Source: Variovorax sp. 679
Lineage (GTDB): Bacteria; Pseudomonadota; Gammaproteobacteria; Burkholderiales; Burkholderiaceae_C
Length of the DNA stretch: 64,000 nucleotides
Reading direction: 5' to 3'
Assembly: GCF_003952185.1 (NCBI RefSeq)
Contig: NZ_RXFS01000007.1
Coordinates: 124,001-188,000, forward strand
Within the stretch, counting starts at the first letter, position 1. Every line of letters begins with the position of its first letter. A program made the position numbers and the translations under genes. This document shows positions 24,020 to 33,314 of the stretch, piece by piece. The notes beneath the pieces were generated by a model. That model was not told the origin of the DNA, did not search any database, and saw nothing but the letters and a program-made list of their open reading frames with translations.

Positions 24020-25237
24020 ATGAAAAAGCTCAGACTCACCGAACGCCAGCGCCCCTCCCTCCTTGCCACGCTGACAGCCCTGGCGGTGATCGGCAGTTGC
24101 GGCGCCACGACGGCCTGGGCTCAGAACTACCCCATCACCCAGCAGCAGCGCGCCACCGCGCAGCAGACGGCCCAGGCCGGCGTGCCGCTGAGCGAACTGT
24201 CGCCCAAGGCGCCCGACGAGTACACGGTCAAGTCCGGCGACACGCTCTGGGCCATCTCCCGCCTCTACCTGCTGCACCCCTGGCGCTGGCCGGAGCTGTG
24301 GGGCATGAACATCAATGAGATCGCCAACCCGCACCGGATCTACCCGGGCCAGGTGCTCTATCTCGACAAGAGCGGCGGCCGCGCCCGCCTGACCATGCGC
24401 CGCGGCGGCACGAGCGGCGACGGCGGCACCATCAAGCTGTCACCTCGCACCCGTTTCGACTCGCTGGCCGGCATGGCGCTGCCCACGCTCAACCCGAGCA
24501 TCATCGAACCCTTCCTGAGCGAACCCATCGTGGTCGACGCCGGCACGCTCGAGGCCGCGCCGCGCATCGTTGCAGGCAACGACAGCCGCGTGCTGCTGTC
24601 GCGCGGCGACCGGGCCTATGCCCGCGGCACCGCCGAGGCGCCGCTGGTCGAGGTGCCGGGCCCGGTGCAGAACTTCCGCATCTTCCGCAACGCCACGCCG
24701 CTGAAGGACCCGGGCACGGGCGAGATCCTCGGCTACGAGGCGCAGTACCTGGGCAAGGCCCGCCTGCAGCGCGGCGAGTCGACCACCGTCGAGACGGTCG
24801 AGGACAAGGACCTCATCACGGTGGTGCCCGCCAGCATCGACATCATTGCCTCGCGCGAGGAAATGCGCGCCGGCGACCGCCTGCTGCCGGAGCCGCCGCG
24901 CCAGCTGCTGAGCTACGTGCCGCGTGCCCCGTCGACGCAGGTCGACGGCCGCATCATCTCGGTCTACGGCAACGCGGTGCAGTTCGCGGCGCAGAACCAG
25001 GTGGTGGCCATCAACAAGGGCACGCGCGACGGCATCGACAACGGCCACGTGCTGGCCATCCTGAAGAACGGCGAGACCATCCTCGACCGCACCGGTGCCC
25101 GCAAGGAAACCATCAAGCTGCCGAACGAACGCATCGGCCTGCTGATGGTGTTCCGCACCTTCGAGAAAGTTTCGTACGCGCTGGTGCTCGAAATCAACGA
25201 CACTCCGCGCGCCGGCGACTTCCTCGTCAATCCCTGA
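24020..25237 (+). CDS. LysM peptidoglycan-binding envelope protein
   Basis: The 405-residue product with start MKKLRLTE has a signal peptide ending near AWAQ (residue 35), then a LysM domain at about 65-115 (DEYTVKSGDTLWAISRLYL and PHRIYPGQVLYL). The long C-terminal region resembles the uncharacterised LysM proteins that precede dprA in many Burkholderiales. It probably binds peptidoglycan in the periplasm. An ATG 48 bp upstream would spoil the signal peptide. It is divergent from def and 34 bp before dprA. Confidence 0.9.
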   Translation: MKKLRLTERQRPSLLATLTALAVIGSCGATTAWAQNYPITQQQRATAQQTAQAGVPLSELSPKAPDEYTVKSGDTLWAISRLYLLHPWRWPELWGMNINEIANPHRIYPGQVLYLDKSGGRARLTMRRGGTSGDGGTIKLSPRTRFDSLAGMALPTLNPSIIEPFLSEPIVVDAGTLEAAPRIVAGNDSRVLLSRGDRAYARGTAEAPLVEVPGPVQNFRIFRNATPLKDPGTGEILGYEAQYLGKARLQRGESTTVETVEDKDLITVVPASIDIIASREEMRAGDRLLPEPPRQLLSYVPRAPSTQVDGRIISVYGNAVQFAAQNQVVAINKGTRDGIDNGHVLAILKNGETILDRTGARKETIKLPNERIGLLMVFRTFEKVSYALVLEINDTPRAGDFLVNP

Positions 25238-25271
25238 CCCGCGACTCCGGCCTTTCTTCTCGCACACTCGT

Positions 25272-26414
25272 TTGGAACGCGCAGAACTCGCAGGCTGGCT
25301 GCGACTTTCGCTCACGCCCGGCATCGGCGACGGTGCCGCACGCCGCCTGCTGGCGGCCTTCGGCTTGCCCGAGCGCATCTTCGCGCAGCCCGATGCCGCG
25401 CTGCGCGAGGTCGTCTCGCACGCGCAGGCCGAGGCGCTGATGCAGCCGCCCACCGGCCTGCAGGCCCAGATCGACCTGACCTGGCAATGGCTGCAGGCGG
25501 GCGACGACCAGGTCTCGCGCCGCGTGGTCACGCTCGGCGACGCCGGCTACCCGGCCTCCCTGCTCGAAATGGCCGATCCGCCGCTGATGCTCTACGTGCT
25601 CGGCGCCTGCGACTTCGATCTCACGCAGCTCGGCCACAGCATCGCCGTGGTGGGCAGCCGCAACCCCACGCCGCAGGGCGCGACCAATGCGCGCAGCTTC
25701 GCGAGGGCGCTCGGCGAGGCCGGACTGCCAGTGGTCTCGGGGCTGGCACTTGGCGTGGATGGCGCGGCGCACCTGGGCGCACTCGACGCGGCGGGCGATG
25801 TGCACCGGCTCGCGACAGTGGCCGTGGTCGGCACCGGGCTCGACCGGGTCTATCCCGCACGGCACCGCGACCTCGCGCACCGCATCACGCTGCAGGGGCT
25901 GATCGTGAGCGAGCTGCCGCTGGGTACGCCGCCGCTCACGCAGAATTTTCCGAAGCGCAACCGGCTCATCGCCGGGCTGGCGCGCGGCACGCTGGTGGTC
26001 GAGGCGGCGCTGCAGTCGGGCTCGCTGATCACCGCGCGGCTCACCTCCGAGCAGGGCAAGGAGGTGTTCGCGATCCCCGGTTCGATCCATTCGCCGCAAT
26101 CGCGCGGTTGTCACGCGCTGATCCGCCAGGGCGCGAAGCTGGTGGAGTCGGTGGGCGACATCCTCGAGGAGCTGCCGCCCCTGCAGGCTCCGCGCATTGC
26201 GGCTGCGCCCGCGCCCAACGGTGCGAGCGCGGCGCCTCGGGCGGACAACCCGCTGCTGGAGGCCCTCGGCCATGAACCGGTGAGCCTCGACGCCCTCGGC
26301 GCGCGCACCGGCTGGAGTGCCGCGGCACTCCAGGCGAAGATGCTCGAACTCGAACTCGACGGCCATGTCTCGCGGCTTCCCGGCGGGCTCTTCCAGCGGG
26401 TGGCGGCCACCTAG
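25272..26414 (+). CDS. dprA: DNA-processing protein DprA (Smf)
   Basis: DprA loads RecA on incoming single-stranded DNA during natural transformation. The 380-residue product has an N-terminal SAM-like region, the Rossmann-like core with AVVGSRNPTPQGATNAR near residue 124, VSGLALGVDGAAH and FPKRNRLIAGLA, and a C-terminal winged-helix domain (ALGHEPVSLDALGARTGW). The start is a TTG at 25272, since no ATG or GTG fits. The 3' end overlaps the convergent NTF2-like gene by 4 bp. Confidence 0.94.
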   Translation: MERAELAGWLRLSLTPGIGDGAARRLLAAFGLPERIFAQPDAALREVVSHAQAEALMQPPTGLQAQIDLTWQWLQAGDDQVSRRVVTLGDAGYPASLLEMADPPLMLYVLGACDFDLTQLGHSIAVVGSRNPTPQGATNARSFARALGEAGLPVVSGLALGVDGAAHLGALDAAGDVHRLATVAVVGTGLDRVYPARHRDLAHRITLQGLIVSELPLGTPPLTQNFPKRNRLIAGLARGTLVVEAALQSGSLITARLTSEQGKEVFAIPGSIHSPQSRGCHALIRQGAKLVESVGDILEELPPLQAPRIAAAPAPNGASAAPRADNPLLEALGHEPVSLDALGARTGWSAAALQAKMLELELDGHVSRLPGGLFQRVAAT

Positions 26415-26893
26415 CGCTGAGCGGGAGGCGTGGTGGCCGAGAAGATGTAGCGCGCAAAGCGCCACTGGCCATCCGGCTCCCTGTGCAGCAGGAACAGCTC
26501 CTGGTTGGACTCGGGTCCGGGCGGCGCTGCGCTGCCGAGCACCTGCACGGTCCCGTTGGAGCGCGTGCGGGCATAGGCCCAGCCCGGCGAGAGAACCCCC
26601 ACCTCGTCGATCTCGAACCGGACGTTCAGCCTGATCGCACCGAACACGCGGTCGTAGCTCTCCCTGACGGCCTGGCGACCAACGGCGGGCATGCTGTTCT
26701 GCGGCATGAAGACGGCGTCCGCGGCGTAGAGCGCCATCACCTTGTCGGTGCTCGACGCGTTGAGCGCCTGCTCGTACTGCAGCAATTGCCTGCGGACGGC
26801 CTGCGCGTCGTCGCCATCGGCAGCAAAGGCAACGCCCGGCAGCACCATGGCCGCCGCTGCGGCCACCAGCATCTTGCGAAAAAAGCGGTTCAT
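26411..26893 (-). CDS. Secreted NTF2-like (SnoaL/SgcJ type) protein
   Basis: The 160-residue product has a Sec signal peptide cleaved near AFAADG, followed by one NTF2-like domain: LQYEQALNASSTDKVMALYA, the FMPQNSMPAVGRQAVRESYD segment and a terminal WRFARYIFSA. Such proteins form cone-shaped dimers that bind small molecules or act as isomerase-like enzymes, and no specific activity can be inferred. It is downstream of the quinone oxidoreductase gene with a 32-bp gap, so the two are probably co-transcribed. Confidence 0.85.
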   Translation of the reverse strand: MNRFFRKMLVAAAAAMVLPGVAFAADGDDAQAVRRQLLQYEQALNASSTDKVMALYAADAVFMPQNSMPAVGRQAVRESYDRVFGAIRLNVRFEIDEVGVLSPGWAYARTRSNGTVQVLGSAAPPGPESNQELFLLHREPDGQWRFARYIFSATTPPAQR

Positions 26894-26925
26894 GGCTCGG
26901 CTCCTTGTTTGCTGCAGCCTGCCGC

Positions 26926-27912
26926 TCAGACGCGCACCACCAGCTTGCCGAGCGCGCCGTCGCTCTCCATCAGGCTGTGCGCGCGCCGGACATCGTCGAA
27001 GTCGAAGGTCTGGACCCGCAGCGAAGGCATGGCCACGTGCGCCACCCGCTCGGCGATCCAGGACAGGGGGGCGTCGTCCAGCGGCAGGGCCGGTGTACCG
27101 AGCATGCCGCTGCCGAAGAACGCCAGGCGCGTGGCCTGCGGAAGGTCGCTCATCAGCTGCAGGTTCTCCAGCACGGGCGCACCGCCCAGCAGGCCGATCA
27201 CGACGGCGGTGCCGAAGGGCTTGAGGGCCTTTAGGCTGTCGCGCACGGTCGCGGCGCCGACGACCTCCAGGGCCACGTCGATGCCCTGCGGCGCGGCATC
27301 GCGCAGCTTGCCGGCGATCTCGCCCGTGTCGACCACCACCGCATCGGCGCCGATCGCCTTCAGCCGCGACGCGTTCTGCGCGGATCGCGTCGTGGCGACG
27401 ACCTTGAGTCCGCGAGCCTTGGCATACGCCACGCCGGCCTGCCCGACGCCGGAGGTGGCGCCGCGCACCAGAAGCGTCTGGCCGGGGTCATGATCGATCA
27501 GCCGTCCCAGCGCGCCCCAGACCGTCAGGTAGCTCTCGGGCAGTGCCGCCAGCTCTTCCCACGAAAGCGTGGTCGCCTGCAGGTCCACGACGTTGCCGCG
27601 CAGCACGGTCACTTCCTCGGCGTAGCTTCCGTTGCGGGTGAACTGCAGTCCGCCCATCGCGGTGGCGACGCGCTGGCCGGGACGGAAGACGCCCGACGGG
27701 TCCTGCAGCACTTCGCCGACGGCCTCGATGCCCGGCACGACCTGGCCTTCGATGGGCCCCATCTTTCCGGCGCGACGATAGAGCTCCGCGCGGTTCAGCC
27801 CGAATGCGCGCACGCGGATGCGCACTTCGTCCGGACCCGGGGGCACCGACGGGATATCGCGCAACTGCAGAGCCTCGGGGCCGCCCGCACGTTCGATCAC
27901 ATAAGCCTTCAT
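26926..27912 (-). CDS. Zinc-independent quinone oxidoreductase-like MDR protein
   Basis: The 328-residue MDR-family product has a GroES-like N-terminal domain (MKAYVIERAGGPEALQLRD) and an NAD(P)H-binding GATSGVGQAG at residues 151-160. It lacks the structural-zinc cysteines, which puts it with NADPH:quinone oxidoreductases. It probably reduces quinones or enones. The start at 27912 is where the family begins. It is divergent from a LysR gene that likely regulates it. Confidence 0.9.
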   Translation of the reverse strand: MKAYVIERAGGPEALQLRDIPSVPPGPDEVRIRVRAFGLNRAELYRRAGKMGPIEGQVVPGIEAVGEVLQDPSGVFRPGQRVATAMGGLQFTRNGSYAEEVTVLRGNVVDLQATTLSWEELAALPESYLTVWGALGRLIDHDPGQTLLVRGATSGVGQAGVAYAKARGLKVVATTRSAQNASRLKAIGADAVVVDTGEIAGKLRDAAPQGIDVALEVVGAATVRDSLKALKPFGTAVVIGLLGGAPVLENLQLMSDLPQATRLAFFGSGMLGTPALPLDDAPLSWIAERVAHVAMPSLRVQTFDFDDVRRAHSLMESDGALGKLVVRV

Positions 27913-28112
27913 TTCGATTCTCCTTGGGAGTGAATGGCGCCCGAAGCGCACCACGGTTGATGAGCAACGCAGCTCGGCACCCGGGGCCATCGCCTCTTCG
28001 AACATCGGTTCGGGCCCCTTGCGTCTCTGCGTGGCTTGAACTCTAGGAGTCTCGAATCCAGAATGGAATGAACGAATCCGGCAACCATCCTTCCATATTT
28101 GAGAATCTGAAA

Positions 28113-29015
28113 ATGGACCTCAACGCCACCCTGATGTTCGTGAACGCCGTCCAGTCGGGCAGCCTGTCGGCCGCGGCGGCACGAATGGACATCCCGCTGC
28201 CGACGCTGAGCCGGCGCATCCGGCAGCTCGAGCAGCAGGTCAACGTGCAGCTGCTGGAGCGCTCGGCGCGCGGCATCCAGCTCACGGATGCCGGGATGCG
28301 GCTGTACGAGCACGCAAGCCGGGGACTCGAGACACTGGCCGAGGGCGAGGAGGCGATCCGCAGCGACCAGGCGCGGCTGAAGGGACGGCTCAGGCTTTCG
28401 CTGCCCCCGGCCTTCGAGCCCTGGTGGGCGTTACTGCAGGACTTCCAGAATCAGTTTCCGGAGATCCGGGTGAGCGTGTATTCGACCGAGCGCCGTGTCG
28501 ACCTCGTGCATGACGGCATCGACGTGGCGCTGCGGGTGGGAGCCGTTGCCGATGAATCGATGGTGGCGCGTCGCGTTGCTGCCTACCGGCACATGCTGGT
28601 CGCATCTCCAGCGCTGCTCAAGCGGCTGGGCAAGCCGCGATCGATCGACGACCTGCATCGCTTTCCCTGCGCGATGTGGTCCGCCGAACCGGGCAGCCGC
28701 AGCGTGTGGCGGCTCGGCGAGCAGGAGTTCGAGCCCACGCCCGTGTTGACGACGAACGACTACCTGCATCTTCGGGCCCGGGCCACCGACGGTGAAGTGA
28801 TCACCGAGCTGCCGCCGTTCCTCGCGCAGCGGGAAATCGAAAAAGGCCGGCTGGAGCCGTTGCTCGCCAGGCACCAGCTTCCCGAGCAGGTCGTCCACCT
28901 GCTCTATCCATCGCACCGCCACCCGTCCAGCATCGTGCGGGCCTACCTGGACTTCTGCCGGCAGCATGTGGCTGCGTACCTGCATGCCGAGCCGGCCAGG
29001 GCCCGGCAGCGATGA
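28113..29015 (+). CDS. LysR-family transcriptional regulator
   Basis: The 300-residue product has the LysR helix-turn-helix (LMFVNAVQSGSLSAAAARMD) and a substrate-binding domain similar to the AaeR/DsdC-like group, with RRVDLVHDGIDVALRVG. I placed the start at MDLNATLMF, which matches the family. An upstream ATG at 28068 would add 15 residues. A near-palindromic AT-rich 15-mer (28098-28112) abuts this ATG and may be an autoregulatory site. It is divergent from the quinone oxidoreductase, its likely target. Confidence 0.9.
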   Translation: MDLNATLMFVNAVQSGSLSAAAARMDIPLPTLSRRIRQLEQQVNVQLLERSARGIQLTDAGMRLYEHASRGLETLAEGEEAIRSDQARLKGRLRLSLPPAFEPWWALLQDFQNQFPEIRVSVYSTERRVDLVHDGIDVALRVGAVADESMVARRVAAYRHMLVASPALLKRLGKPRSIDDLHRFPCAMWSAEPGSRSVWRLGEQEFEPTPVLTTNDYLHLRARATDGEVITELPPFLAQREIEKGRLEPLLARHQLPEQVVHLLYPSHRHPSSIVRAYLDFCRQHVAAYLHAEPARARQR

Positions 29016-29071
29016 CCGCAGCAGATGCCTGCACCAATCGACATTGCACGAACGTCGGCTATATTGGGTCC

Positions 29072-29590
29072 ATGTTCGAAGTGCTTGTTTTTGTGTACGA
29101 AAACTATTGGCGCGGCGATGCCTGCCCCGAAGCCGAACAACTGGGCCGCAAGCTCAGTGCTCACGGCTTCGAGGCGGAGGAGATCCGCGAAGCCCTTCAC
29201 TGGCTCGACGGCCTCAGCCTTGCAACGCAAGGGATGCAGATCGAGCACAGCGCCGACGACGAGGCCACCGCCACGGTCGTGCTGTCCGGAGCGCCCCCTG
29301 CGGCCCTGCCTCAGTCCGGCAACGCGATGCGCGTGTACTCGCAGGCCGAGCAGGAGCACCTGGGTGCCGAGTGCCTCGGCTTCATCCGTTTTCTCGAATC
29401 CTCGGACGTGCTGCCCTGCGGGCTGCGCGAGATCGTCATCGAGCGCGCAATGGCCGCCCCCGGCGATCCGGTCGCGCTCGACGAGCTGAAGATCATCGTG
29501 CTGATGGTTCACTGGAGCACCGGCATCGAGCCCGATGCGCTGGTGCTCGACGAACTCTGCGAGAGCCGCGAAGGCCGCACGGCACACTAG
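29072..29590 (+). CDS. smg: Smg family protein (DUF494)
   Basis: The 172-residue product begins MFEVLVFVYENYW, which matches the conserved start of Smg. It continues with the HGFEAEEIREALHWLDGL region and ends with VDELK-like and LDELCESREG segments. Smg is usually encoded near dprA in proteobacteria, but its role is unknown. Here a three-gene module (26411-29015) separates it from dprA. An upstream start at 29012 would add a non-conserved tail. It converges on the DUF1631 gene, with repeat copy D and an IS between them. Confidence 0.9.
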   Translation: MFEVLVFVYENYWRGDACPEAEQLGRKLSAHGFEAEEIREALHWLDGLSLATQGMQIEHSADDEATATVVLSGAPPAALPQSGNAMRVYSQAEQEHLGAECLGFIRFLESSDVLPCGLREIVIERAMAAPGDPVALDELKIIVLMVHWSTGIEPDALVLDELCESREGRTAH

Positions 29591-29690
29591 GTTCGCCCCC
29601 AGGCTGCGCGGCACTTCGTGTCCGCTACGCCAACCCCCTACCGGGGGCAACACCGGAGGCCCGGCAAAGCCGGTTCCTCGGTGTTCCTGG
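29591..29690 (+). repeat. Dispersed stem-loop repeat, copy D
   Basis: This is a full copy starting right after the smg stop. The long hairpin is at 29649-29685 with outer arms AACACC/GGTGTT and middle arms GAGG/CCTC, a third matched variant relative to copies A and C. Before the IS insertion it filled the gap between the convergent smg and DUF1631 genes. Confidence 0.85.
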
Positions 29691-29711
29691 AAAAGAGCGG
29701 GAGCCCGGCCG

Positions 29712-29738
29712 GCTAGTTGTGAAGCTTCAATAGGTTGT
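29712..29738 (+). repeat. Left end of IS: target duplication plus inverted repeat
   Basis: GCTAGT at 29712-29717 is the left copy of a 6-bp target duplication. The left inverted repeat follows at 29718-29738, starting TGTGAAG. It matches the right end at 19 of 21 positions. Confidence 0.9.
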
Positions 29739-30760
29739 ATCCGGTGTTCATCCGGATTGGGTTTGAGAGACTGGAAGTCGCCAAACACCCAATCCACTCA
29801 GGACGCCCAACCGGATGAACACCCATAAGCATGCCCGACTTACCTTTGCCCGCCGAATCGAGATGGTCAAGCAGATGACTTTGGAAGGCTTGGATGCCGT
29901 GAGCGCTGCAGCTGCGCACGGTGTCACTGCACCCACGGCCAGGAAGTGGCTTGGGCGGTACTTGGCAGGCGGAGAAGCCGCCTTGGCCGATGCATCTTCC
30001 AAGCCAGCACGCTCGCCCAGGGCCATCGACTCGGGTAAGGCCTTGCTCATCGTCGAGCTGCGCAAGCGTCGGATGTTGCAGGCACGCATTGCACGCAGCG
30101 TGGGCGTCTCGGCCTCGACCGTTAGCCGCGTGCTGGCGCGAGCAGGCATGTCCAAGCTGAGCGACCTGGAGCCTGCCGAGCCGATCGTGCGTTATGAGCA
30201 CGAAGCTCCGGGCAGTCTGCTGCATATCGACACCAAGAAGCTTGGACGCATCGTGCGACCCAGCCATCGCGTCACGGGCAACCGGCGCGACTCGGTCGAT
30301 GGGGCAGGCTGGGAGACGCTGTTCGTGGCGATCGATGATCACGCCAGGGTGGCCTTCACCGCCATGCATCCAGACGAGAAGCAGGCGCAGGCAGCCCTGT
30401 TCCTGCGCAATGCCGTGGCTTATTACGCCCGCTTGGGCATTGCCGTGCAACGACTGCTGACGGACAACGGTTCGGCGTTCCGCTCGCGAGAGTTCAGGTC
30501 GACTTGCATCGAACTCGGCATCAAGCACAGCTTCACGCGGCCCTACCGGCCGCAGACCAACGGCAAAGCCGAGAGGTTCATCCAGTCCGCGTTGCGTGAG
30601 TGGGCCTATGGCTGGACCTACCAGAACTCAGCCCAACGAATCGACGCCTTGGCAGACTGGCAGCACCACTACAACTGGCATCGCCCGCACAGCGGCATTG
30701 GCGGCATCGCACCTATGTCCAGACTCAACTCGTCAAGAAACAACCTCTTGACGCTTCACA
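29718..30760 (+). mobile_element. Complete IS481-family insertion sequence (1043 bp)
   Basis: The element is bounded by 21-bp inverted repeats (19/21 matches) and flanked by exact 6-bp duplications GCTAGT. This fits the NCTAGN target known for IS481 of Bordetella, which is 1053 bp. It holds one transposase gene. The intact duplication shows a simple insertion with no adjacent deletion. The lower GC of its coding region, against the neighbours, suggests recent arrival. Confidence 0.95.
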
Positions 30761-30765
30761 GCTAG
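29815..30765 (+). CDS. IS481-family DDE transposase
   Basis: The 316-residue transposase has N-terminal helix-turn-helix segments (GLDAVSAAAAHGVTAPTARKW and SVGVSASTVSRVLARAG) and an integrase core with the DDE triad D139 (HIDTKK), D217 (TDNGS) and E253 (NGKAERF). The 35-residue gap between the last two is the expected spacing. The frame reads through the right inverted repeat. Its stop TAG lies in the target duplication, outside the element. It looks intact and potentially active. Confidence 0.95.
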   Translation: MNTHKHARLTFARRIEMVKQMTLEGLDAVSAAAAHGVTAPTARKWLGRYLAGGEAALADASSKPARSPRAIDSGKALLIVELRKRRMLQARIARSVGVSASTVSRVLARAGMSKLSDLEPAEPIVRYEHEAPGSLLHIDTKKLGRIVRPSHRVTGNRRDSVDGAGWETLFVAIDDHARVAFTAMHPDEKQAQAALFLRNAVAYYARLGIAVQRLLTDNGSAFRSREFRSTCIELGIKHSFTRPYRPQTNGKAERFIQSALREWAYGWTYQNSAQRIDALADWQHHYNWHRPHSGIGGIAPMSRLNSSRNNLLTLHS

Positions 30766-30766
30766 T
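30740..30766 (+). repeat. Right end of IS: inverted repeat plus target duplication
   Basis: The right inverted repeat at 30740-30760 ends in CTTCACA and is followed by the second GCTAGT copy at 30761-30766. The CTAG inside it supplies stop codons to both flanking coding frames. Confidence 0.9.
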
Positions 30767-33155
30767 TCAGGAGACGCTCGGGATTCGCGTCGAGCTTCGC
30801 CAGCGCTTCGCGCGTGGCGCGCACCGTGAGCGTTTCCTCTTCGGCCGGCACCAGCAGGCCGGCCTGCAGGTAGGTCGCCAGGCGCCCGGCCTGGATCAGG
30901 AAGCTGCGTCCATCCCCCGACGCGAAAAGATGCAGCTGCTTGCGCTCGCTGCGCCAGACGAACTGGACCTGGCTCACGCGGTCGTTGTGGTCGAGCATGA
31001 ACCAGTTGCCCACCTGCAGCTCGTGCGCCCAGCTGATCATGTCCTCGGGCACCTTGGCACCGGCGGTGTCGGGAATGACTTCGATCGACGCAGCGTCCAC
31101 GCCCAGCAGCAGTTCGATGCTCTGGGCGTCGAGCGGCAGGTCGGCGGTGCCGCCCACGTCGCTCACGAAGTCTTCGAGGTGCGCCAGGCGCTCGGCCATG
31201 GCTTCGATCTTGGCCTGCGGAATCGCCTCGGTCTTCGACAGGAAGGCGTCGGACAGCGTGGCGCCGATGATCTTGATCTGCGCTTCCTGCGGCTCGTCGA
31301 CGATGCCCAGCAGCGCCATGCCCTGGCGCAGGCGCTGCAGCAGCTGCGGCAGGTCCTGAATGACGCGGGCGCGGTCGGTGCGGTTGGGCTTGGCGCTCGC
31401 GGCCCACACCAGCTCGGAGGCCACGCGCTTGAGCATCACGGTCTGCTCGCCCTGCGCGCCATAGCGCAGCGCGGCAATGGCGAGCACCTCGGCCCAGATC
31501 TTGAAGAGGAACTCCCGGATCTCGTCGCGCACCGGCATGTCGTTCAGCATCTTGCGCAGCTCGATGGTGTACTGGATCGCCATCGTTTCCTTCTGCTCGA
31601 CCTGCTGCGCCACGCTCATCACGCGCTGCGTGGTGTCGCTCTGCGTCAGGTAGCGGTTGAGGAAGGCGACGAATTCGTCGAATACCAGCTTGAATACGCG
31701 CTGGCCGGTCTCGGGGTACTGCTCGATCACCTGCACCACGCGGCGGATCTCGCCTTCGAGCGCGCTGCCGGTGATGGCGGCCGCGTCGAAGCCCATCACG
31801 CACGAGCCCATGCGGTCGATCAGCATGCGCGCGGGATGCTGCAGGGTGCCGAAGAACTCGGGCTCGGCGATGGCCACGCGCAGAACCGGCATCTGCAGGC
31901 GCGCGAACCACACGCGGGCCGAGAACGGGATGCGCTCCTCGGCAAGGATCGCCTGGAACATCAGCGCCACGATCTCGACCGTGGCCTTGTCGGCCGTGGT
32001 GGGCGCGCGCTTTTTGAGTTCGGCGGTGCGCCGGCGCAGGTCGACGGCCGTCTGCTGCATCAGCGTGGCCTGTTCGCCCGCGCCTTCCATGTACTGCGTG
32101 GCGGCCATGCGGTAGGCGACCTCGGCTTCGGCAATGGCGCCCGCGAACGTCCTGGAGAAAGCGCGCGGCGCCCCGCCGCCCTGGCCCGGCTGGCCGCCCG
32201 GGCCCGTGGCACGGCCGTCCCCGCCTGCTCCCGCTGTCTGGAACGGCCCGGCGCCGCCGCCCGCATCACCGCCGATGCGTGCCGTCACGAAGCGCTTGAG
32301 GCTCAGCAGCGCGGTCTGGGCACGCTGCCGCGCAATCGTCAGCGGCGAGGTGCTCATGGTCGACGTGGGGGCCGCGGTGGTCGGCACGGACATCTGCTGG
32401 GGATCGAAGCTGAAACCGGTCCGCTGCATGTTCTGGGGCGCACCGGAGATCCCGCTGTCGACCGGAGCGGCACCCGATCCGCCACCACCGCCGCCGCTTC
32501 CCCCTGCGCTGCCCGTGCGCCGGACAAAGCTCTTGAGGTCGATCTCCTGCATCACGCCGTTGGCGATCAGGTAGGCGTTGGCGTTCTCATAGGCCTTGAC
32601 GATCACGTCGACCAGGCCCTGCTGCACGGTGTCCTGCACGCGGGTCCAGAGACCGCGGCTCAGGCCCACCGCGAGCCATTGCTCGACCAGCAGCTTGGCC
32701 AGCGTCTCGGGCTTGAGCACGTCCTTGGCGTCGAGTTCGGTGGTGCCTTCGAGGTGCTGGATGCGCAGGCGCAGGTCGCTGAGCTCGAAGCTGGCCTTGT
32801 CGTGGATCAGCTGGGCGAGGCGCGAGGAGAGGATGTTGCTCTCGACCACCTCGTCGCCGATCAGCTCGAGCCGCAGCGCCGAAGGCATGCTCGACGCGCC
32901 GCCGGAGGCGGCCAGCGCCTTGCGCCAGCCAGTCTGGGAAAGCGTGACCCACTGCGTGGCCTGGCCCTGGAACGCGACGAAGTCGTCGCGGTTCTCCTGC
33001 ATGGCGCGGGCGGTGCCGGCCTCGGTGGCCAATGCCGTCAGCCGGTCCCGGATCGCGCGGGCCAGCGGCACGATGGCGCCTTCCGTGGCCGATACGAAAC
33101 GCTCACGCGTCTCGCGTGCGAGCTGCAGGGAAGAGGCGGACCGCGCAGTGCTCAT
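30762..33155 (-). CDS. DUF1631 family protein
   Basis: The 797-residue product belongs to the DUF1631 family of large, mostly helical beta- and gamma-proteobacterial proteins of unknown function. The start MSTARSASSL fits, and the upstream frame is intergenic. Two Gly-rich linkers interrupt the helical N-terminal half, one near residue 210 and one near 300. The last 150 residues include LEVGNWFMLDHN-like segments that resemble a PilZ-type barrel. The TAG stop is inside the IS target site, so the protein is not truncated. It follows secF by 159 bp on the same strand. Confidence 0.85.
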   Translation of the reverse strand: MSTARSASSLQLARETRERFVSATEGAIVPLARAIRDRLTALATEAGTARAMQENRDDFVAFQGQATQWVTLSQTGWRKALAASGGASSMPSALRLELIGDEVVESNILSSRLAQLIHDKASFELSDLRLRIQHLEGTTELDAKDVLKPETLAKLLVEQWLAVGLSRGLWTRVQDTVQQGLVDVIVKAYENANAYLIANGVMQEIDLKSFVRRTGSAGGSGGGGGGSGAAPVDSGISGAPQNMQRTGFSFDPQQMSVPTTAAPTSTMSTSPLTIARQRAQTALLSLKRFVTARIGGDAGGGAGPFQTAGAGGDGRATGPGGQPGQGGGAPRAFSRTFAGAIAEAEVAYRMAATQYMEGAGEQATLMQQTAVDLRRRTAELKKRAPTTADKATVEIVALMFQAILAEERIPFSARVWFARLQMPVLRVAIAEPEFFGTLQHPARMLIDRMGSCVMGFDAAAITGSALEGEIRRVVQVIEQYPETGQRVFKLVFDEFVAFLNRYLTQSDTTQRVMSVAQQVEQKETMAIQYTIELRKMLNDMPVRDEIREFLFKIWAEVLAIAALRYGAQGEQTVMLKRVASELVWAASAKPNRTDRARVIQDLPQLLQRLRQGMALLGIVDEPQEAQIKIIGATLSDAFLSKTEAIPQAKIEAMAERLAHLEDFVSDVGGTADLPLDAQSIELLLGVDAASIEVIPDTAGAKVPEDMISWAHELQVGNWFMLDHNDRVSQVQFVWRSERKQLHLFASGDGRSFLIQAGRLATYLQAGLLVPAEEETLTVRATREALAKLDANPERLLN

Positions 33156-33314
33156 TGAAAAATCGGAAGGGCCAGGGTGGTCTGTTCGTCGGCAACAACC
33201 GCGAGCTTGCATCGGGACGGGCTACCGCACAAGTGTGGAAGTGCCCGGCGTTGCATGCGAACCGCGGTGGCGGTGTTGCCGCCGCCGTCCTGTTGTTGAA
33301 CCCTGAAGTATCCG

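Noticed and set aside
29591..30770. Deletion of a topoisomerase gene next to smg by the IS
   Set aside because: The exact 6-bp target duplication shows a simple insertion with no adjacent deletion.
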